Assembly (NCBI GenBank): GCA_027943335.1
Contig: BSBK01001301.1
Coordinates: 124,001 to 188,000, forward strand
Source of the DNA: Chamaecyparis obtusa
Taxonomy: Eukaryota > Streptophyta > Pinopsida > Cupressales > Cupressaceae
Length of the DNA: 64,000 bases
Reading direction: 5' to 3'
Part shown: one piece after another, positions 23,921 through 36,211 of the stretch
Position numbering within the stretch: the first letter of the stretch is position 1
Layout: each line of letters begins with the position of its first letter
Program-made: the position numbers and the translations under genes
The notes under the pieces: generated by a model
Told to the model about the DNA's origin: nothing
Database searches by the model: none
Seen by the model: only the letters and a program-made list of their open reading frames with translations

Positions 23921-25133
23921 TGTTGGGATTATGGAAAGGTAAGTTACTGAGAGGGGATGGGTGAATCAGTAACCTTAAAAACTTTTTCAATTGAATCCTT
24001 GTAACAATGTAATTCATTAACTGACTATAGTATTTATTGTCTCCGTTCATTCAATAACATAACTGAAATATAAATACTTCTATTCTAATCAAATATGCAT
24101 ACATGAAACTTCATACACATAACACATGTATTTTGGTATCATAAAAACCCTTGTTAGAAGGTAAAAACTATGGTGGAGATAGAACCCACAAAGCTTCACT
24201 ACTGCAGTAAATAAATTTCTTGGTTAAGGCTATAAAGATTGATCACTTTTGACAATCTCGCCCTGTTAGGAGTAACAAAAAGATCAACTAGATCTACTTG
24301 GTTAGATGATTTTAGAAACACTCTTTAAGTGTGCACTCGACTATTAACTAGTCTACTCTGTTAAGAGATTTAAAGTTTGCTACAATGGTTAGAATGCAAC
24401 AGTGAAATTGATCTGTAGATAGAAACTAAATTTTCTTGATTTCAGATCTGATATGTACTTATCTGTTATCATCTTAATGTGATTGATCTCTTCTCTGAAT
24501 ACTTCTCGGTAGCCTTCTGATCTAATATCTGATTCAGTCCTTGAATGCTTTGTCAATGCTTTAACTTCACAACCCTGTCTGATCTTCAAATGTCCATAAG
24601 TGCGGCTCCTTCATGTGTGATACTACTTCAAAATAACATCTTTTCAATTCTTATAACAAATGATTTTGACCTAATTAAGGTTATGGTAACATCTTAGAAA
24701 ACCTAAGATCAACGGTCAAAATGAATAACCTAAACATCATTACATAGAGATCATAAATCATTAAATGATTACATCCATACTTAATCTTCACCTCGATCTT
24801 GGTAAACCATTTTCTTGCTCGGTGTAAACCATTTACCTTGTAGTTTGTGCCAATACAAACTTCTATGTCATTTCCTGGTTTACTCGGTATACACTGCATT
24901 CATCACTCAATAATTCACTAACGCTCGGTATTTATGAATGCTCGGTTAAACTGTGCTCGGTGCTCGGTAATCATTTGGCTTAGTGTGAGTACTCGGTCAA
25001 GACTGTATTCGGTTAGTATGATATTCTGCCTTGTATTCTGCTCGATTTATATGCTATGTGTGTTGACCGACTAGCCTATTTTGTCTCCTTTACCAATTAA
25101 ATGTGTGACACTAATGGCAACATATAACTAACA
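23921..25133 (-). mobile_element. Solo LTR 1 (copia type), TSD GTTTT
   Basis: 1213 bp, starting TGTTGGGATT and ending ACTAACA. GTTTT lies directly outside both ends (23916-23920, 25134-25138). It interrupts the LINE and has no internal region or second LTR, the product expected from LTR-LTR recombination. The minus-strand LTR end carries the usual GAGAGGGGATGGGTGAATCAG (complement) and CCCACC motifs. A cluster of CTCGGT lies at 24818-25015. Confidence 0.92.
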
Positions 25134-25752
25134 GTTTTAGCATGAGACTTACCCCAATGTGCTCAGAGCTTAGACAAATAAGAGACATGGCAACAAGTCT
25201 AGCCCCAAACACCCCACCAAAAGTGTCGAATTTCCTTAGCAAAGGAGCATTAAAATAAAAGATGATTAACACACTCCTCACTATTGTTACACAAAACACA
25301 CATCAAAGGACCTTGAGAGTCTCGCTTGCAAAGATTATCCTAGATAAGACAACGATTGTGAACCACAAGCCACAAGGAAAAAATGCATTTGAGCAAGGAA
25401 AATTTATTCCAAATTTACTTCCACCAAGGCACCTCAATACCTCCAAACAATTGTTGTTATTTTCCAAGTACCTTGCAGCAACAAAGTATCTGCTAGATGA
25501 CTCATTAACCCAGGCCAAGACATCTAGTCCCCCAAGGAGCTGCACACCTTAGAAGCCAAAATCTGAGTAATTTTTTTTTATCCCTCTCTGAACCACCTAG
25601 GGGCCAATGAGAAAAATCCTTCCATTTGTAACCAACAACCAGGGCAAAATTTTGAACAGTCTTATAGTGCACAAGCTTATCCCACCCAGCTGCTATAAAA
25701 AAATCAGAGAGGGCTTGCAAATAAGGATACATGGAAAGAAGAGGGGATTACC
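25134..25752 (-). pseudogene. LINE fragment: zinc-binding region after RT
   Basis: Minus-strand frames at 25732-25505 (WKDFSHWPLGGSERD), 25545-25303 (SSRYFVAARYLE... CGLWFTIVVLSR) and 25299-25111 are pieces of the region that follows reverse transcriptase in plant L1-type LINEs. They include VLCNNSEECVNHLLFY, the shape of the zf-RVT Cys/His motif. The pieces lie in different frames, so it is a pseudogene. It joins 23920 at one side and 27238 at the other once the two solo LTRs are removed. Confidence 0.72.
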
Positions 25753-27237
25753 TGTTAATATGATTTAGAACAACAGAGAAGGGGGGTGAATCAATTGTTC
25801 TCAGGTCCAAATGTATAATAAAACTTTCAAACACTTCAACAACTCAGATCTAACAACCAACAGCTACTTGGTCATTACAAAATGCATATTAGAAACATAC
25901 AACAGTGCAGTCCACTATCCAATAGTATTTAACTTGCAAAACACAGAAATGTTCAAACCAAAACATTCACACAAGCATTAACACTAGGATTTATAGTGGA
26001 AACCCAATTTGGGAAAAACCACTTTGTAACATGCTACTGATATTTTCACTCTTCTGAAGTGAGCTCTGTGAATATGTCAACCTTGTCAAAGGTTTACAAA
26101 CACACTGGTAGGTGTGACCCGGTTAAAAGATTTTAACCACCATGTTAGGAGTGCCCTTGTTAAAGGACTTAAGTACATTCCATTAGAATGCAACCTTGAT
26201 TAAAGGATTTATACAATGACTGTTAGGTCAACCTTGATTAAAGGATTTAAACTGATACAATGGTTACAAAGTAACAACAGTGTTTGATCTGAAAACATAC
26301 AACTCACTTTGCAAATAACAGATCCAATTCTTACAAATATATGATGGCTTACTGACTGTGATCCATTTCTATCTCCATCACTGATTTGCTCGGAAATCCC
26401 TTCAAGCAATCACAACTCCTTTTCCTTCAGCCTTTTTTGCTTATTCAGTCAATAACAACAACTCCAACATACTGCTTCAACCTCACACTTAGGTTTCCTT
26501 AATACCTCTTCGATAGGTCAATCTAACTTTTGCCGCTTAATCTCCTCCGTAGATCTTAGGGTTAAGTCAAATTCATCGAATCCTTCAAACATTATGTTCT
26601 TCATCCATCCTTCTAGAAACATCTCTAATCTCTTTATGGAATTATAATAAAATGATTTATAGTGCATTAAATGCTTCCATACATTCAATAAATAAAGTCA
26701 ACACGATTTACATAATCCAAGAATTCAACTATGTCGGCTAGGAATCTGAATTCTTCCTCAAATGTAAATTATTGACGCTTGGTCAATATTGTGTTCAACT
26801 CCTCGGTCATCACTGCGTAGCTCAGTCACCACTGAAACTGTTTCCTCAGCTAATACTGTCTTCCTCGGCAATAAACTAATGTTCGGTCAACACTGAATTT
26901 ACTCGACATATACTAGCTCGGTCAACACTAACATCACTCAGCTTAAACTAGATTTCTTCACTTTTTCTCGATTAAGCCTACTTGTTTAGTCTTGCTTCAT
27001 ACTTAGATAAGCAATACATCATCTTATCATTGTGCCACATAATCAAGTACCCATTGAAGTACCCATTGAAGTACTATTAAGATAACTCAACCTTTCCTTA
27101 GGTGCTATTATCACCTTTGCCCTAATCCTTCTCAACAATCAAATAGATATAGTACTTTCTTAAATAGCAACAGTCTTACTAGTTAAAGTTTGACATCAAT
27201 GACAATACAACAATTGCTTCAATTGCAGTTTCCAACA
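25753..27237 (-). mobile_element. Solo LTR 2 (copia type), TSD TTACC
   Basis: 1485 bp, starting TGTTAATATG and ending TTCCAACA. TTACC lies directly outside both ends (25748-25752, 27238-27242). It shares with solo LTR 1 the GGGGGGTGAATCAAT end motif, the GGAAACCC(A)...GGGAAAAACC block (26000-26020) and CTCGGT motifs (26760-26950), but it is a different family. It is inserted in the same LINE. Confidence 0.92.
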
Positions 27238-27560
27238 TTACCATCTCAAAAATCTGTCCAAAAGAAAGCCTTAGAGTCCTATTGCAGATCCAAAAAAGGC
27301 CCCTCTAAACCAGCTGAGTGCTAGTCTTCTGAGTGTTCCAAACCATAGAACCCCTGTGCTCCAAAAGATACTGAGAAACATCGAAATAACCAACTTCTGA
27401 TAAATATTAATATGTGAAAATACAGAACCAAAACTGATTCTGATTGGTACACCAACACCAATATAACTTAGCTGAAAGGTCTGTCCACTCAAAACAAAGG
27501 CCAAGACCCCCTCCTTTAAAAGTATGGTCTGAACTCCTTTTCCAGCACGTCCATGTTTAT
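27238..27560 (-). pseudogene. LINE fragment, 5'-most surviving part
   Basis: The minus strand reads GGGLGLCFEWTDLSAKLYW and then WFRGAFFGSAIG in different frames, plausibly the end of the RT region upstream of the fragment at 25752. The LINE seems to end near 27560, so it is 5'-truncated as is usual for LINE copies. The exact end is uncertain. Confidence 0.5.
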
Positions 27561-27703
27561 ATTAGGTAGCGAATGTTTGGAGTAGCTTGGCAAAAACAAA
27601 TTTTTTATTCATAAAATTAACAGAGCATCGAATCTTCCTCAGTGGAGCTGATTATTTAATCCCCATTATAATATTTAAAATGAACTTTGCTATGTCAACA
27701 ACA

Positions 27704-27803
27704 AACCAATAACTCATCTTGCATTAATAAATGAATGTAGTAAACTTGAAAAGTTTTTAAAGCAGTAAATCACAGAGATTCACCAAGTCTACATTTATAT
27801 AGA
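27704..27803 (+). promoter_or_regulatory. Likely core promoter of the ALDH gene
   Basis: A TATA box (TTTATATAGA, 27794-27803) lies about 63 bp before the start codon, and a CCAAT box (AACCAATAA) lies near 27706. A start site around 27825-27835 would give a short 5' UTR. The LINE remnant ends only about 230 bp upstream of the TATA box. Confidence 0.5.
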
Positions 27804-27865
27804 AACAGAATGGAGTTTGATGACCAGAGCATCACAGTTTCTCCATCAAGAAGCACAAAAGTTTA

Positions 27866-30800
27866 ATGGCTAAAATGTCTTCTCCTTCTGTCACTGTGAA
27901 ACACACAAAACTCTTCATCAATGGAGAGTTTATGGATTCAGTTTCAGGTATCTTCATATTTATGTTGCTCTTAATTTAACTTTTCTTCTGGGTAGAGACT
28001 AAAAGTTGTGAATTTTATTGCAGGGGGAAGTTTTGAAACATTTGATCCTCGAACAGGGGATTCCATAGCCCGTGTAGCAGAGGCCACCAAGGAAGATGTT
28101 GATGCGGCTGTGAAAGCTGCTCGGAATGCATTTGATCATGGCCCCTGGCCTCGCATGTCTGGCTATGTAATTTTACCCCAATTCCTCCGATTCTCTCAAT
28201 GCTTACTATATATATGGATCGGGAAACTGTTTTATCTCTGTAACAGCGAGGAAAACAGATCAAACATAGCAATTGAGAGGAAAATTATGTTTTGGGATGT
28301 GCAGGAAAGAGGTCGTATTATGAACAAGTATGCAGATCTTGTGGAGCAACATTTGGAGGAGCTGGCGGTGCTTGAAACCTTGGATTCTGGGAAGCCATTG
28401 GCAGGTTGTAAATACTATGAGATTCCTGAAGGGATTAAGGGCCTACGTTACTATGCTGGTAAGCGACTATTCTCCTTTGATTTAGTGGACTATTAGGAAG
28501 GAAAAATGCATTTATATACCAGTAGACATTTGCATTTCGTAAGATTGAATGGATCTACAAATATGAATGTATGGATGTACATTATTATATCTTCTTGGGT
28601 TTCATACTTTCAACCTTTTTAATTGTGTGGATAATCTGATGATTAAAAAAATTTGAACATAATCAGAGGGAGAGGGAGAGGGAGAGGGAGAGGGAGGGGT
28701 TCAATAGTTGAACATTTCAATCAGGCAAGTCTTCTGTTTATACATAATATTTTAGGGTCACATTATCAAATATATGACCCCATCACCACATCACCACATC
28801 AGAATGCTTTTAGTTGAGGTGTTCAGAAAGGTCAAAAATAAAGTGAGGCTGATAAAGGAACAACACCAGTAGTCATTATAGCTAACTTCATGCACCTTAA
28901 GCTCCTAAACTTCAGATTTCAACAGTTTTTTTTTTGTTTTCTTAACTGCTTATAGCTATTATTCTGGCTTCTGGGTTGTGGGATCTGTTATGAGTGCAAT
29001 GCCAAAAAGTGGTCATTTCAAAGTGCCATCCAAAACAGATTCCCTATAGCCCCATTACATGTTCACTTTGACAACCAAACATATTGCACAATCGGTCTAA
29101 TACTTAGGCACAAATGTCCCAATAGTCGTGCTCTTTTGGTACCAATAAAGTTGTACAGTTGATTTAATTACTAATTTTGAATTATTTTTTTCTAAAAAAT
29201 GGGAACCGTAATTGAAACATAGAAATAATTGGTGCTCTTCTCTTAGTTGTGCACTATCATGTTTTGTTGGTGTGTGTCAGATTTGAGAACTAAATTTCAT
29301 TAGATTATGAGTATCCATCATCAACACTAATAATTTTAAAGTGACAATTATTAATGTAGTACTGTAAAATATTATACATCAAGTCAACAAATGTTATACC
29401 AACTATTAGAACATGCTTAACTATTAGATCATTTAATCTAAAATAAAATAACTATGACAGTGCTATACAGAGTTAAAAATCTAAATCTGATAAGAAAAAC
29501 AGATAAGAGTTTTTAATACAGTTTATATTTTTAGGAGTTAGTCTTCTTGAACAGAAATGGGCTATCATTTAATTACTTATGATTCAAATAATAACCATCA
29601 AAAAATATAAACATGATATTCATTGTGCTAATCTCAATTATAAATTGCACTAGGTAGAATTTTTTAGCCCTTGCTGTAAATTGCTATGAAAAAACAATTA
29701 TATTGGAATGAGGTACAATAAATCTTAGGTAACATGTTTATTGTGTGGATGTTTGTTATATAGGATGGGCAGATAAGATTCATGGATTAACACTGAAGAT
29801 GAGTGGACCATATCAGGGTTATACCTTGCAGGAGCCCATTGGAGTTGTGGGTCAAATAATACCATGGAATGCCCCACTGCTGATGTTTTTCAATAAAATA
29901 AGTCCTGCTTTAGCATGTGGATGCACCATTATCATAAAATCTGCAGAACAAACTCCTTTAACTGCCTTATACGCTGCCCAATTGGCCAAGGAGGTAATTT
30001 TCTAGAATTGCTTGAAAATTACAATGAGAGAACTCAAACCAGTTTGATATATTTATTTTTCTAATAGAAACTTTATAGTACTTAAAGCATAAGTTCTTAA
30101 GTAGGCATTTTTTATACATCAGTAGTTCAAAATTTTCTATTATATTTTGAATAACAAATTAAAATATCAATGTTAAGAGATTTTGATATAAAAAAGTGAA
30201 TGTTGTTTCTATATTCAATTGTGTACAAGATTTTTACATCAACATTTAAGATCACACTTCATGATCTATCATCAGGTTGAAGAGAGCCAAAAGAATCAAA
30301 TAAGATCACAAAATGTGATCTGAAAAGTTGATACAAAAATCTTACAGACAATTGAATAAAAAAACAACACACTTTTTAAAATAAAAATATACTTACTATT
30401 CACTTTCAAAATCTTTACAATCATCTTCCCATCTTGTATATCACAGTTAAACTAAGTGCATACAAATGGATGCATAATGTAACAGGCAGGAATACCACCA
30501 GGTGTCCTTAATGTGTTGTCTGGTTTTGGAGAAATAGCTGGTGCAGCCATGAGCAGCCATATGGATATTGATAAGGTATTGATCTAAGATGTTTATGCAT
30601 TTAGACAATTTGTCATAAACTTAGAAGATTGCATTATGATATTTCCTTCATCAGTTGTATAGAGCTCATGAACTCATATGATACATTGGTATGCTGTGTT
30701 GTGTGGGTAATAATATCAGATTTCATTCACTGGGTCAACTGAGGTAGGGAGACTAATAATGGCGGCATCTGCAAAGAGCAACTTGAAGCCTGTCACATTG

Positions 30801-31314
30801 GAACTTGGTGGGAAATCACCTCTGGTTATTATGGATGATGCTGATGTCGAACAGGCCATTGACATTGCTCATCGAGCTGTTTATGCTAATATGGTTGGTT
30901 CTATTTCTACTTGTCTTTGCACTTTTTGCAATTGTTTTTGAATTTAGCTTGTGTTAGAAATTTTTTATCAACATTTCAGATTACACTCCATGATCTATTA
31001 TTAAGATGATAATAGAAAGTTCAAAGAGATTGAAAAATAATTGTTCCAAGAAAAAAACACAACCACCTAAAATTATCATCTTGAGCTCTCTATAATAACA
31101 TGGTTGGCACTATGAATTTGATAATGCCTTGTGATTTTTTGCTCTCTCTGTTGATACAATCAATTTGATATGGCAGGGGCAAGTATGTTGTGCTGGATCC
31201 AGGGTATTTGTTCAGGAGGGCATCTATGATGAATTTGTGAAAAAGGCAGTGGAAAGAGCAAAGAAGCAAATGATAGGGGACCCTTTTCTGCCAGGAGTTG
31301 AACATGGGCCTCAG
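27866..31314 (+). CDS. Aldehyde dehydrogenase, family 2 (ALDH2C/2B-like), exons 1-7, 3' part missing
   Basis: It encodes an NAD(P)-dependent aldehyde dehydrogenase, oxidising aldehydes to acids; plant family 2 members act in cytosol or mitochondria. Exons by GT/AG sites and frame: 27866-27947, 28024-28166, 28305-28458, 29764-29993, 30486-30575, 30720-30893, 31177-31314. They total 1011 nt (337 codons) without a stop. The start [20 protein letters not shown] lacks an obvious transit peptide, which suggests a cytosolic 2C-type enzyme. Family residues present: PWNAP with Asn162, Lys185 in [17 protein letters not shown] (236-243), catalytic Glu261 in LELGGKSP and catalytic Cys295 in GQVCCAGSR. 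Ala replaces the usual Phe in PWNFP. The family is about 500 residues long; the last ~165, with EIFGPV and PFGG motifs, are not in the window. Either intron 7 is very long or the gene is broken by the insertions. Confidence 0.92.
28675..28699. repeat. (GAGGGA)n microsatellite in intron 3
   Basis: About four GAGGGA hexamers, purine-only on the coding strand. Confidence 0.9.
30185..30388. mobile_element. Foldback (MITE-like) element in ALDH intron 4
   Basis: About 200 bp with two long imperfect inverted arms. TTCAATTGTGTACAAGATTT at left pairs with the complement of AAATCTTACAGACAATTGAA at right, extending through AAAAAGTG..GTTGTTT and CATCAACATTTAAGATCACA. No coding capacity. The TSD was not resolved. 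Confidence 0.7.
30949..31070. mobile_element. Shortened relative of the foldback element in ALDH intron 6
   Basis: TTTTTTATCAACATTTCAGA followed by TTACACTCCATGATCTATTA matches the inner arm of the intron-4 element. The right end, GGAACAAT with AAAAAAACACAACC, resembles its opposite terminus. It looks like an internally deleted copy. Confidence 0.5.
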
Positions 31315-32698
31315 GTAATTCTTCCATGGATCACCTTGCACAAACTACTTTATGTTTCCTACTCAACCACACTGTCTTCAACTTAAAAATTTAATGGTCT
31401 ATAAGTTGAGCTGTATGGAATATTTGTAATAATATTTAAAAATTAAAAAATAGTTGTTATATATTTAGATTAATAAATGATAGTTAGAATATATAAATCA
31501 AATAATTGTATATGTTTGTTTTGGAAATGTAGGCATGATGAAGGATAATGTCATTTAATTCTATAATTAAGAATAATTTTCTTTGATGAAGATTTTTAGT
31601 TTTGATTGTTTTTGTTGTTCTTGAAATGTGATTGATTTATTATTGAAATATCTTGAACTTCAAGTTAAATTATGAAAACTTGAGTGTGTAGTTTGAGGTC
31701 CAATCTACATATAGATGAATTATCCTCAAGATTTTTCTTAGACCTTGCTCAATGAACAACTCTATTTTGTTGTTCACTTAGTCAAACTTCATCTACTCTA
31801 CTCTATTTTTTCTTGATATTTTATTTCTAAAAGTATTTAATATCTTTAGAGGATTTTTGTTAATGTCCATGGTAACTCTCAAAAAATATAGGCACAAGAT
31901 CAAAGACAATAGAAAAGATCCCCAAAATGATGTATGCAAATCCATTAGTTGTTTTGGTGAACTAAATCTAAATATTTTCATATTCACTGTTTCTTTAATT
32001 TTTTCCTAAGATGAAAGAGGATGTATGTGAAATGAGAGTTATCTAGATGATAAATGAATGTTGATGAATTCCTTTAAGCACTAGCACATATCCTCAAATT
32101 TTGTAAAACGTGTACCTAGTCATATGAGAGTAAGAAAATAAAAGGTGAGAGTAAGCTAAAATTTTAATTTTAATTTTTGAAAAAAAGGGGTCAAGTCTAT
32201 AACCACAAGGATGACCTTAGGGACAACCATGGAAATCACCCTTGATGGCTAAATTGTTAGATCTTAGAGGACTAGCTATATTTAGGTAGGTTATAGATAA
32301 ATCTAATAAATTCTTTAAAAATATGAGTGTATCGAATTATGTATATGCAAGGATAAGGTGGCTGCTAAATATGTGGTACCTAATATATATGTATAAGGAT
32401 AGATAAAGGATATGGTAGTAAGCCCAACTTTGCACATTGTATCATTTGTTGATATCATACATGTATCAAGATATTTCCTTAAAATGGGTGCAAAAATAAA
32501 TGAGAAAATTGTATTGTGTGCAAAATTTTCCGGTATATTATTTCCTTACTTCAAGATTAATATGAATCCTAAAATAATCATGCACCTCAAAGTATGTAAC
32601 ATTCACAAACATGCATACGATTAAAAATTTCTCAAAAAAGATATGAAAAAGGGTCTATGTAAAGTAATGGATCATGCATGATGCAATCATAAAGATTT
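31315..32698 (+). other. Start of ALDH intron 7, no exon found
   Basis: It begins with the donor GTAATTC after a phase-0 exon. No sequence coding for the next family segment (VDK.QFEK.L) is visible up to the insertion point of element C at 32698. Confidence 0.65.
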
Positions 32699-33693
32699 TG
32701 GTGAATAGGCCGAATAACTGAAAGGGGGGGGGGGGGGGGGGAGCATGAATCAGTTATTATCAACCGATTTCCTTAACCTTAATTAATCTAGTGAAAAATT
32801 AAATCATTTTGAAACTTAAAACAAACATGAACATGACAGCACAAAACACTAAACACCATGAACACCAAAATTTGTATGTGGAAACCTAAGATGGGAAAAA
32901 CCATGGAGAAAATAATTCTCATGAATAGAACATCGATTAAGGTGACTTGTACAAAGGCTCGCTACTAGTTTTCTCACTATACGTAAGGCTCACTTCCAAT
33001 TGGGCTAACTACCCATAAGTAATAAGACTCACTGTCAATACAAAGAGGCTCATTGGTAGAATATAAAAAATGAAAATGAATCCACCACTGAAATTAGTGT
33101 CACCAACAATAAGTAACACGGGAAATATATTGCAGTCTGGTACCGCTTGCACAAACTTGTAGAAACATCAATACATAGATCTTTCCTTGTTAGATTCACA
33201 TTCACTTTGCCTATTGCTTGCATACTTGCATAAGATAGAATCATCACTCTCTTATACTATGCCATGCCACCAAAAAATAATCAAGATGACCTAATACAAT
33301 TTGAAATACATCACACTGAAGCATTCCTGTGGTGGTAAGTAATGATACATGGACCACACAGATATTCTTCACTCACAACAACATGCTACATAATTACCAA
33401 AATATTTGGAACCAAGAGATGGGATCTATATGTTACAATGCAAATAATTGAACCAAAGCACAACGACCACATCCCGGATAGGATCAGACCCAAAGACATG
33501 AACCACATTATGTTGCAAGGTGAATGGGACCAACACGAACATGACTAAAGATAGATCTTTACAACACATCATCTAGAGAACACTTATACTAGTTCACTCA
33601 ACATCAAATCCACATCTAAGCATATGATAAGTTGACATCAATGACAACCATTAATGAGAACAATAATGATAGCATCAACATCACATTCTAACA
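32699..33693 (-). repeat. 3' LTR of element C
   Basis: 995 bp, the partner of 56633-57644. It contains an 18-G homopolymer at 32724-32741 where the other LTR has GAGGGGAGGG. Several AGGCTCAC motifs follow at 32955-33055. Confidence 0.9.
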
Positions 33694-33707
33694 ATCTCCT
33701 CCTTTAT
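33694..33707 (-). other. Polypurine tract of element C
   Basis: The minus strand reads ATAAAGGAGGAGAT directly before the 3' LTR. Confidence 0.75.
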
Positions 33708-36211
33708 CATTGATGACAATATTCATCAATTAATAAATAAAATGACTCACTGTCAAAATATATCGACATCAAAAAACTTTATTCTTCTCCACCAAAAGCC
33801 TATGTTCTTCTCCCCCTTTGATAACAATGACAAAGGGTCAAAACACCCACTTGCAAAATCACTCTGCTCCTCCTGAGAGGAATCTGCCAAGCATTGTTCC
33901 AAAAAAGAATAATCATGAAATGCTCTAGACCAATGCACACACCGATGCATTTACTAAACACTAGGAAGGGGAAGGATCCCTAGCTTCTGCTTGAGATATT
34001 CAAAAGTATCCTCGCACAATGGTTTTGTAAAGATATCTGCAATATGTTCCTTTGTAGGCACATATTCAAGTACGATCTCATTTTCCAACATCTTCTCTCT
34101 TAAAAAATTGATATCTAATTGATATGTTTTTTTGTCTTAGAATGTTGCATTGATTCTTGGAAATATTTATAACACTGGTATTATCACACATAATTGAGAT
34201 CGATTCATCAAATGGTATACCTATATCCTTCAAAGTTTGTTTCATCCATAATAGCTAAGTACAACACGAGGATATGCTAAAATATATTTTGATTCAATAT
34301 TAGATAGTGTTATAAAATCATGCTTCTTACTTGACTATGCAACCAAGCAAGAGCCAAGGAAATAAGATTTACCACTAGTACTCTATCATTTATCAAGACA
34401 TCCAACCCAATCAACATCAGTATAAGTTGTAATAGTGAAATTTGAATCCTTTGGATACCATTATCCATAATCTTTTGTACCCTTCAAATATTTAAAGATT
34501 CTCTTTACTACCAGAACATGTGTCACTTTCGGCTCTTGCTAAAATATGGCTGCTAAGAAAATGACATACATAATATCTAGTCTAGTAGCAATTAAATATA
34601 ACAATCCTCTAATCACTTATTTTTACTTGCATCAACTTTCAGTGAATTATCTTCTTTAGTCAAATTACATCTGATAACAATGAGTACATATCGATTTAGA
34701 GTTCTCCAATCTAGAATTCTTTAATAACTCTCTGATATACTTGGACTGAGAAATGAAAATTCCTTTATTGTTCTGATTTACATGTAATCTAAGGAAAAAA
34801 TTCATCTCTCCAATCATAGACATCTTGAATTCCTTATACATCTCTTTTGCAAATTTCTTGCACAAATAAATTTTTCCTCTAAAAATTATGTCATCAACAT
34901 AAACCGCAACAACTAAGATTTGATTTGAATAGATTTGTAATACAAGTTACTATCGGTAGATCCGTTTTGAAATCCTTGTCCAATCAAATACTTATCCAAT
35001 CTTCCATACCAGGCTCTAGGTGCCTACTTCAATCTTTACAATGCTTTCTTCAACCTGCAAACAACATCTAGATCCTTTTCATAATTGAATCCCTTCAGTC
35101 GTCCAATGTAGATCCTTCTTCCTTTAGTTCTCCATTCAAGAATGCTGACTTAACATCCATATGGTAAACTTTGAAATCTTTAAATGCTGCCTATGCTATA
35201 AATATTTTGATTGCATCCATTCGAGAAATAGTGGAATACATTTCATCAAAACCAATACCTTTAATCTACGTGAAATGCTTGCAAACTAATATTCTCTTAC
35301 TTTTCATTACCTTTCCATTTTCATCCATCTTATTTTAGAATACCCACTTTGTCCCAATCACATTTTTATCATTCGGTCTCGACACAAGCTCCCAAGTCTG
35401 ATTCTTCTATGTTTGATCAAGTTCTTCTTCCATTTCTCTTACCTAGTTTTGATCATTGCATGCTTCTTCCATAGTTTTTGGCTCAACCTCTGAAAGTGGA
35501 CATGATAATACTTTTTCTAGAGAAACTCTACTTCTTGTAATGATGCCTCAATTCTTATCACCTATAATCTAATTCTCTGAATGATTTCTTTGTACATACC
35601 TAGGGGTCTTAGTTGTAGATGTTGAAGCCTACTTTGTATCTTCTTTTCTTTTCCTCTTTTCCTTTATCCTATGTGTTAGATTCATATTCAAAATATTTTT
35701 TAGAATTTTTTTGAATATCTTCATCAACTTTCACATCCACACTTTCAATTATCTTGTTCGATCTTTTTTCATTACACTACCACACCTTTCTCTTTGTAGA
35801 ATATCCCAAAAATATGCCTTCATCAGCTCTTCTATCAAACTTTCCAAGATTGTATTCATCTCTCCAAATATAGAATCTACTTCCAAATTTTTTGAAGTAT
35901 TTCACTGTAGGTATCCTTACATGCCACGTCTCATATGATGTTTTGCCATATTTATTCCAGTAAAGAACTTTGTTAAGTGTACATATCATTGCTTGTATTG
36001 CTTCTCTTGAGTAAACCTTTGATGAACCTACTTCTTTAATCATTTTCCTTGTTGCTTCCTATACTATTTGATTCATCCTTTCCACTACACCATTCTTTTG
36101 TGGTGTTCTAGGGGATGATAACCATCTTTTAATGGCATGTTCCTCACAAAAATTTTAAATTCATCAGAAGTAAACTCTCTTCCTCTATCAAATCTCAAAC
36201 ATTTAATCTTC
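33708..36211 (-). pseudogene. Element C pol, 3' part: integrase end, RT, RNase H
   Basis: On the minus strand, CLRFDRGREFTSDEF (about 36205-36160) is the integrase core continuing from the other side of D. The segment 36043-35777 (YETWHVRIPTVKYFKKFGSR, then GIFLGYS) is the integrase C-terminal part. RT follows, with VYHMDVKSAFLNGE near 35165-35120, the active site VYVDDIIF near 34898-34875, and 34865-34665 (GEMNFFLRLHV, SQSKYIRELL). RNase H ends in PTKEHIADIFTKPLCEDTFE near 34060-33990. Many stops and frameshifts break it. Confidence 0.85.
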
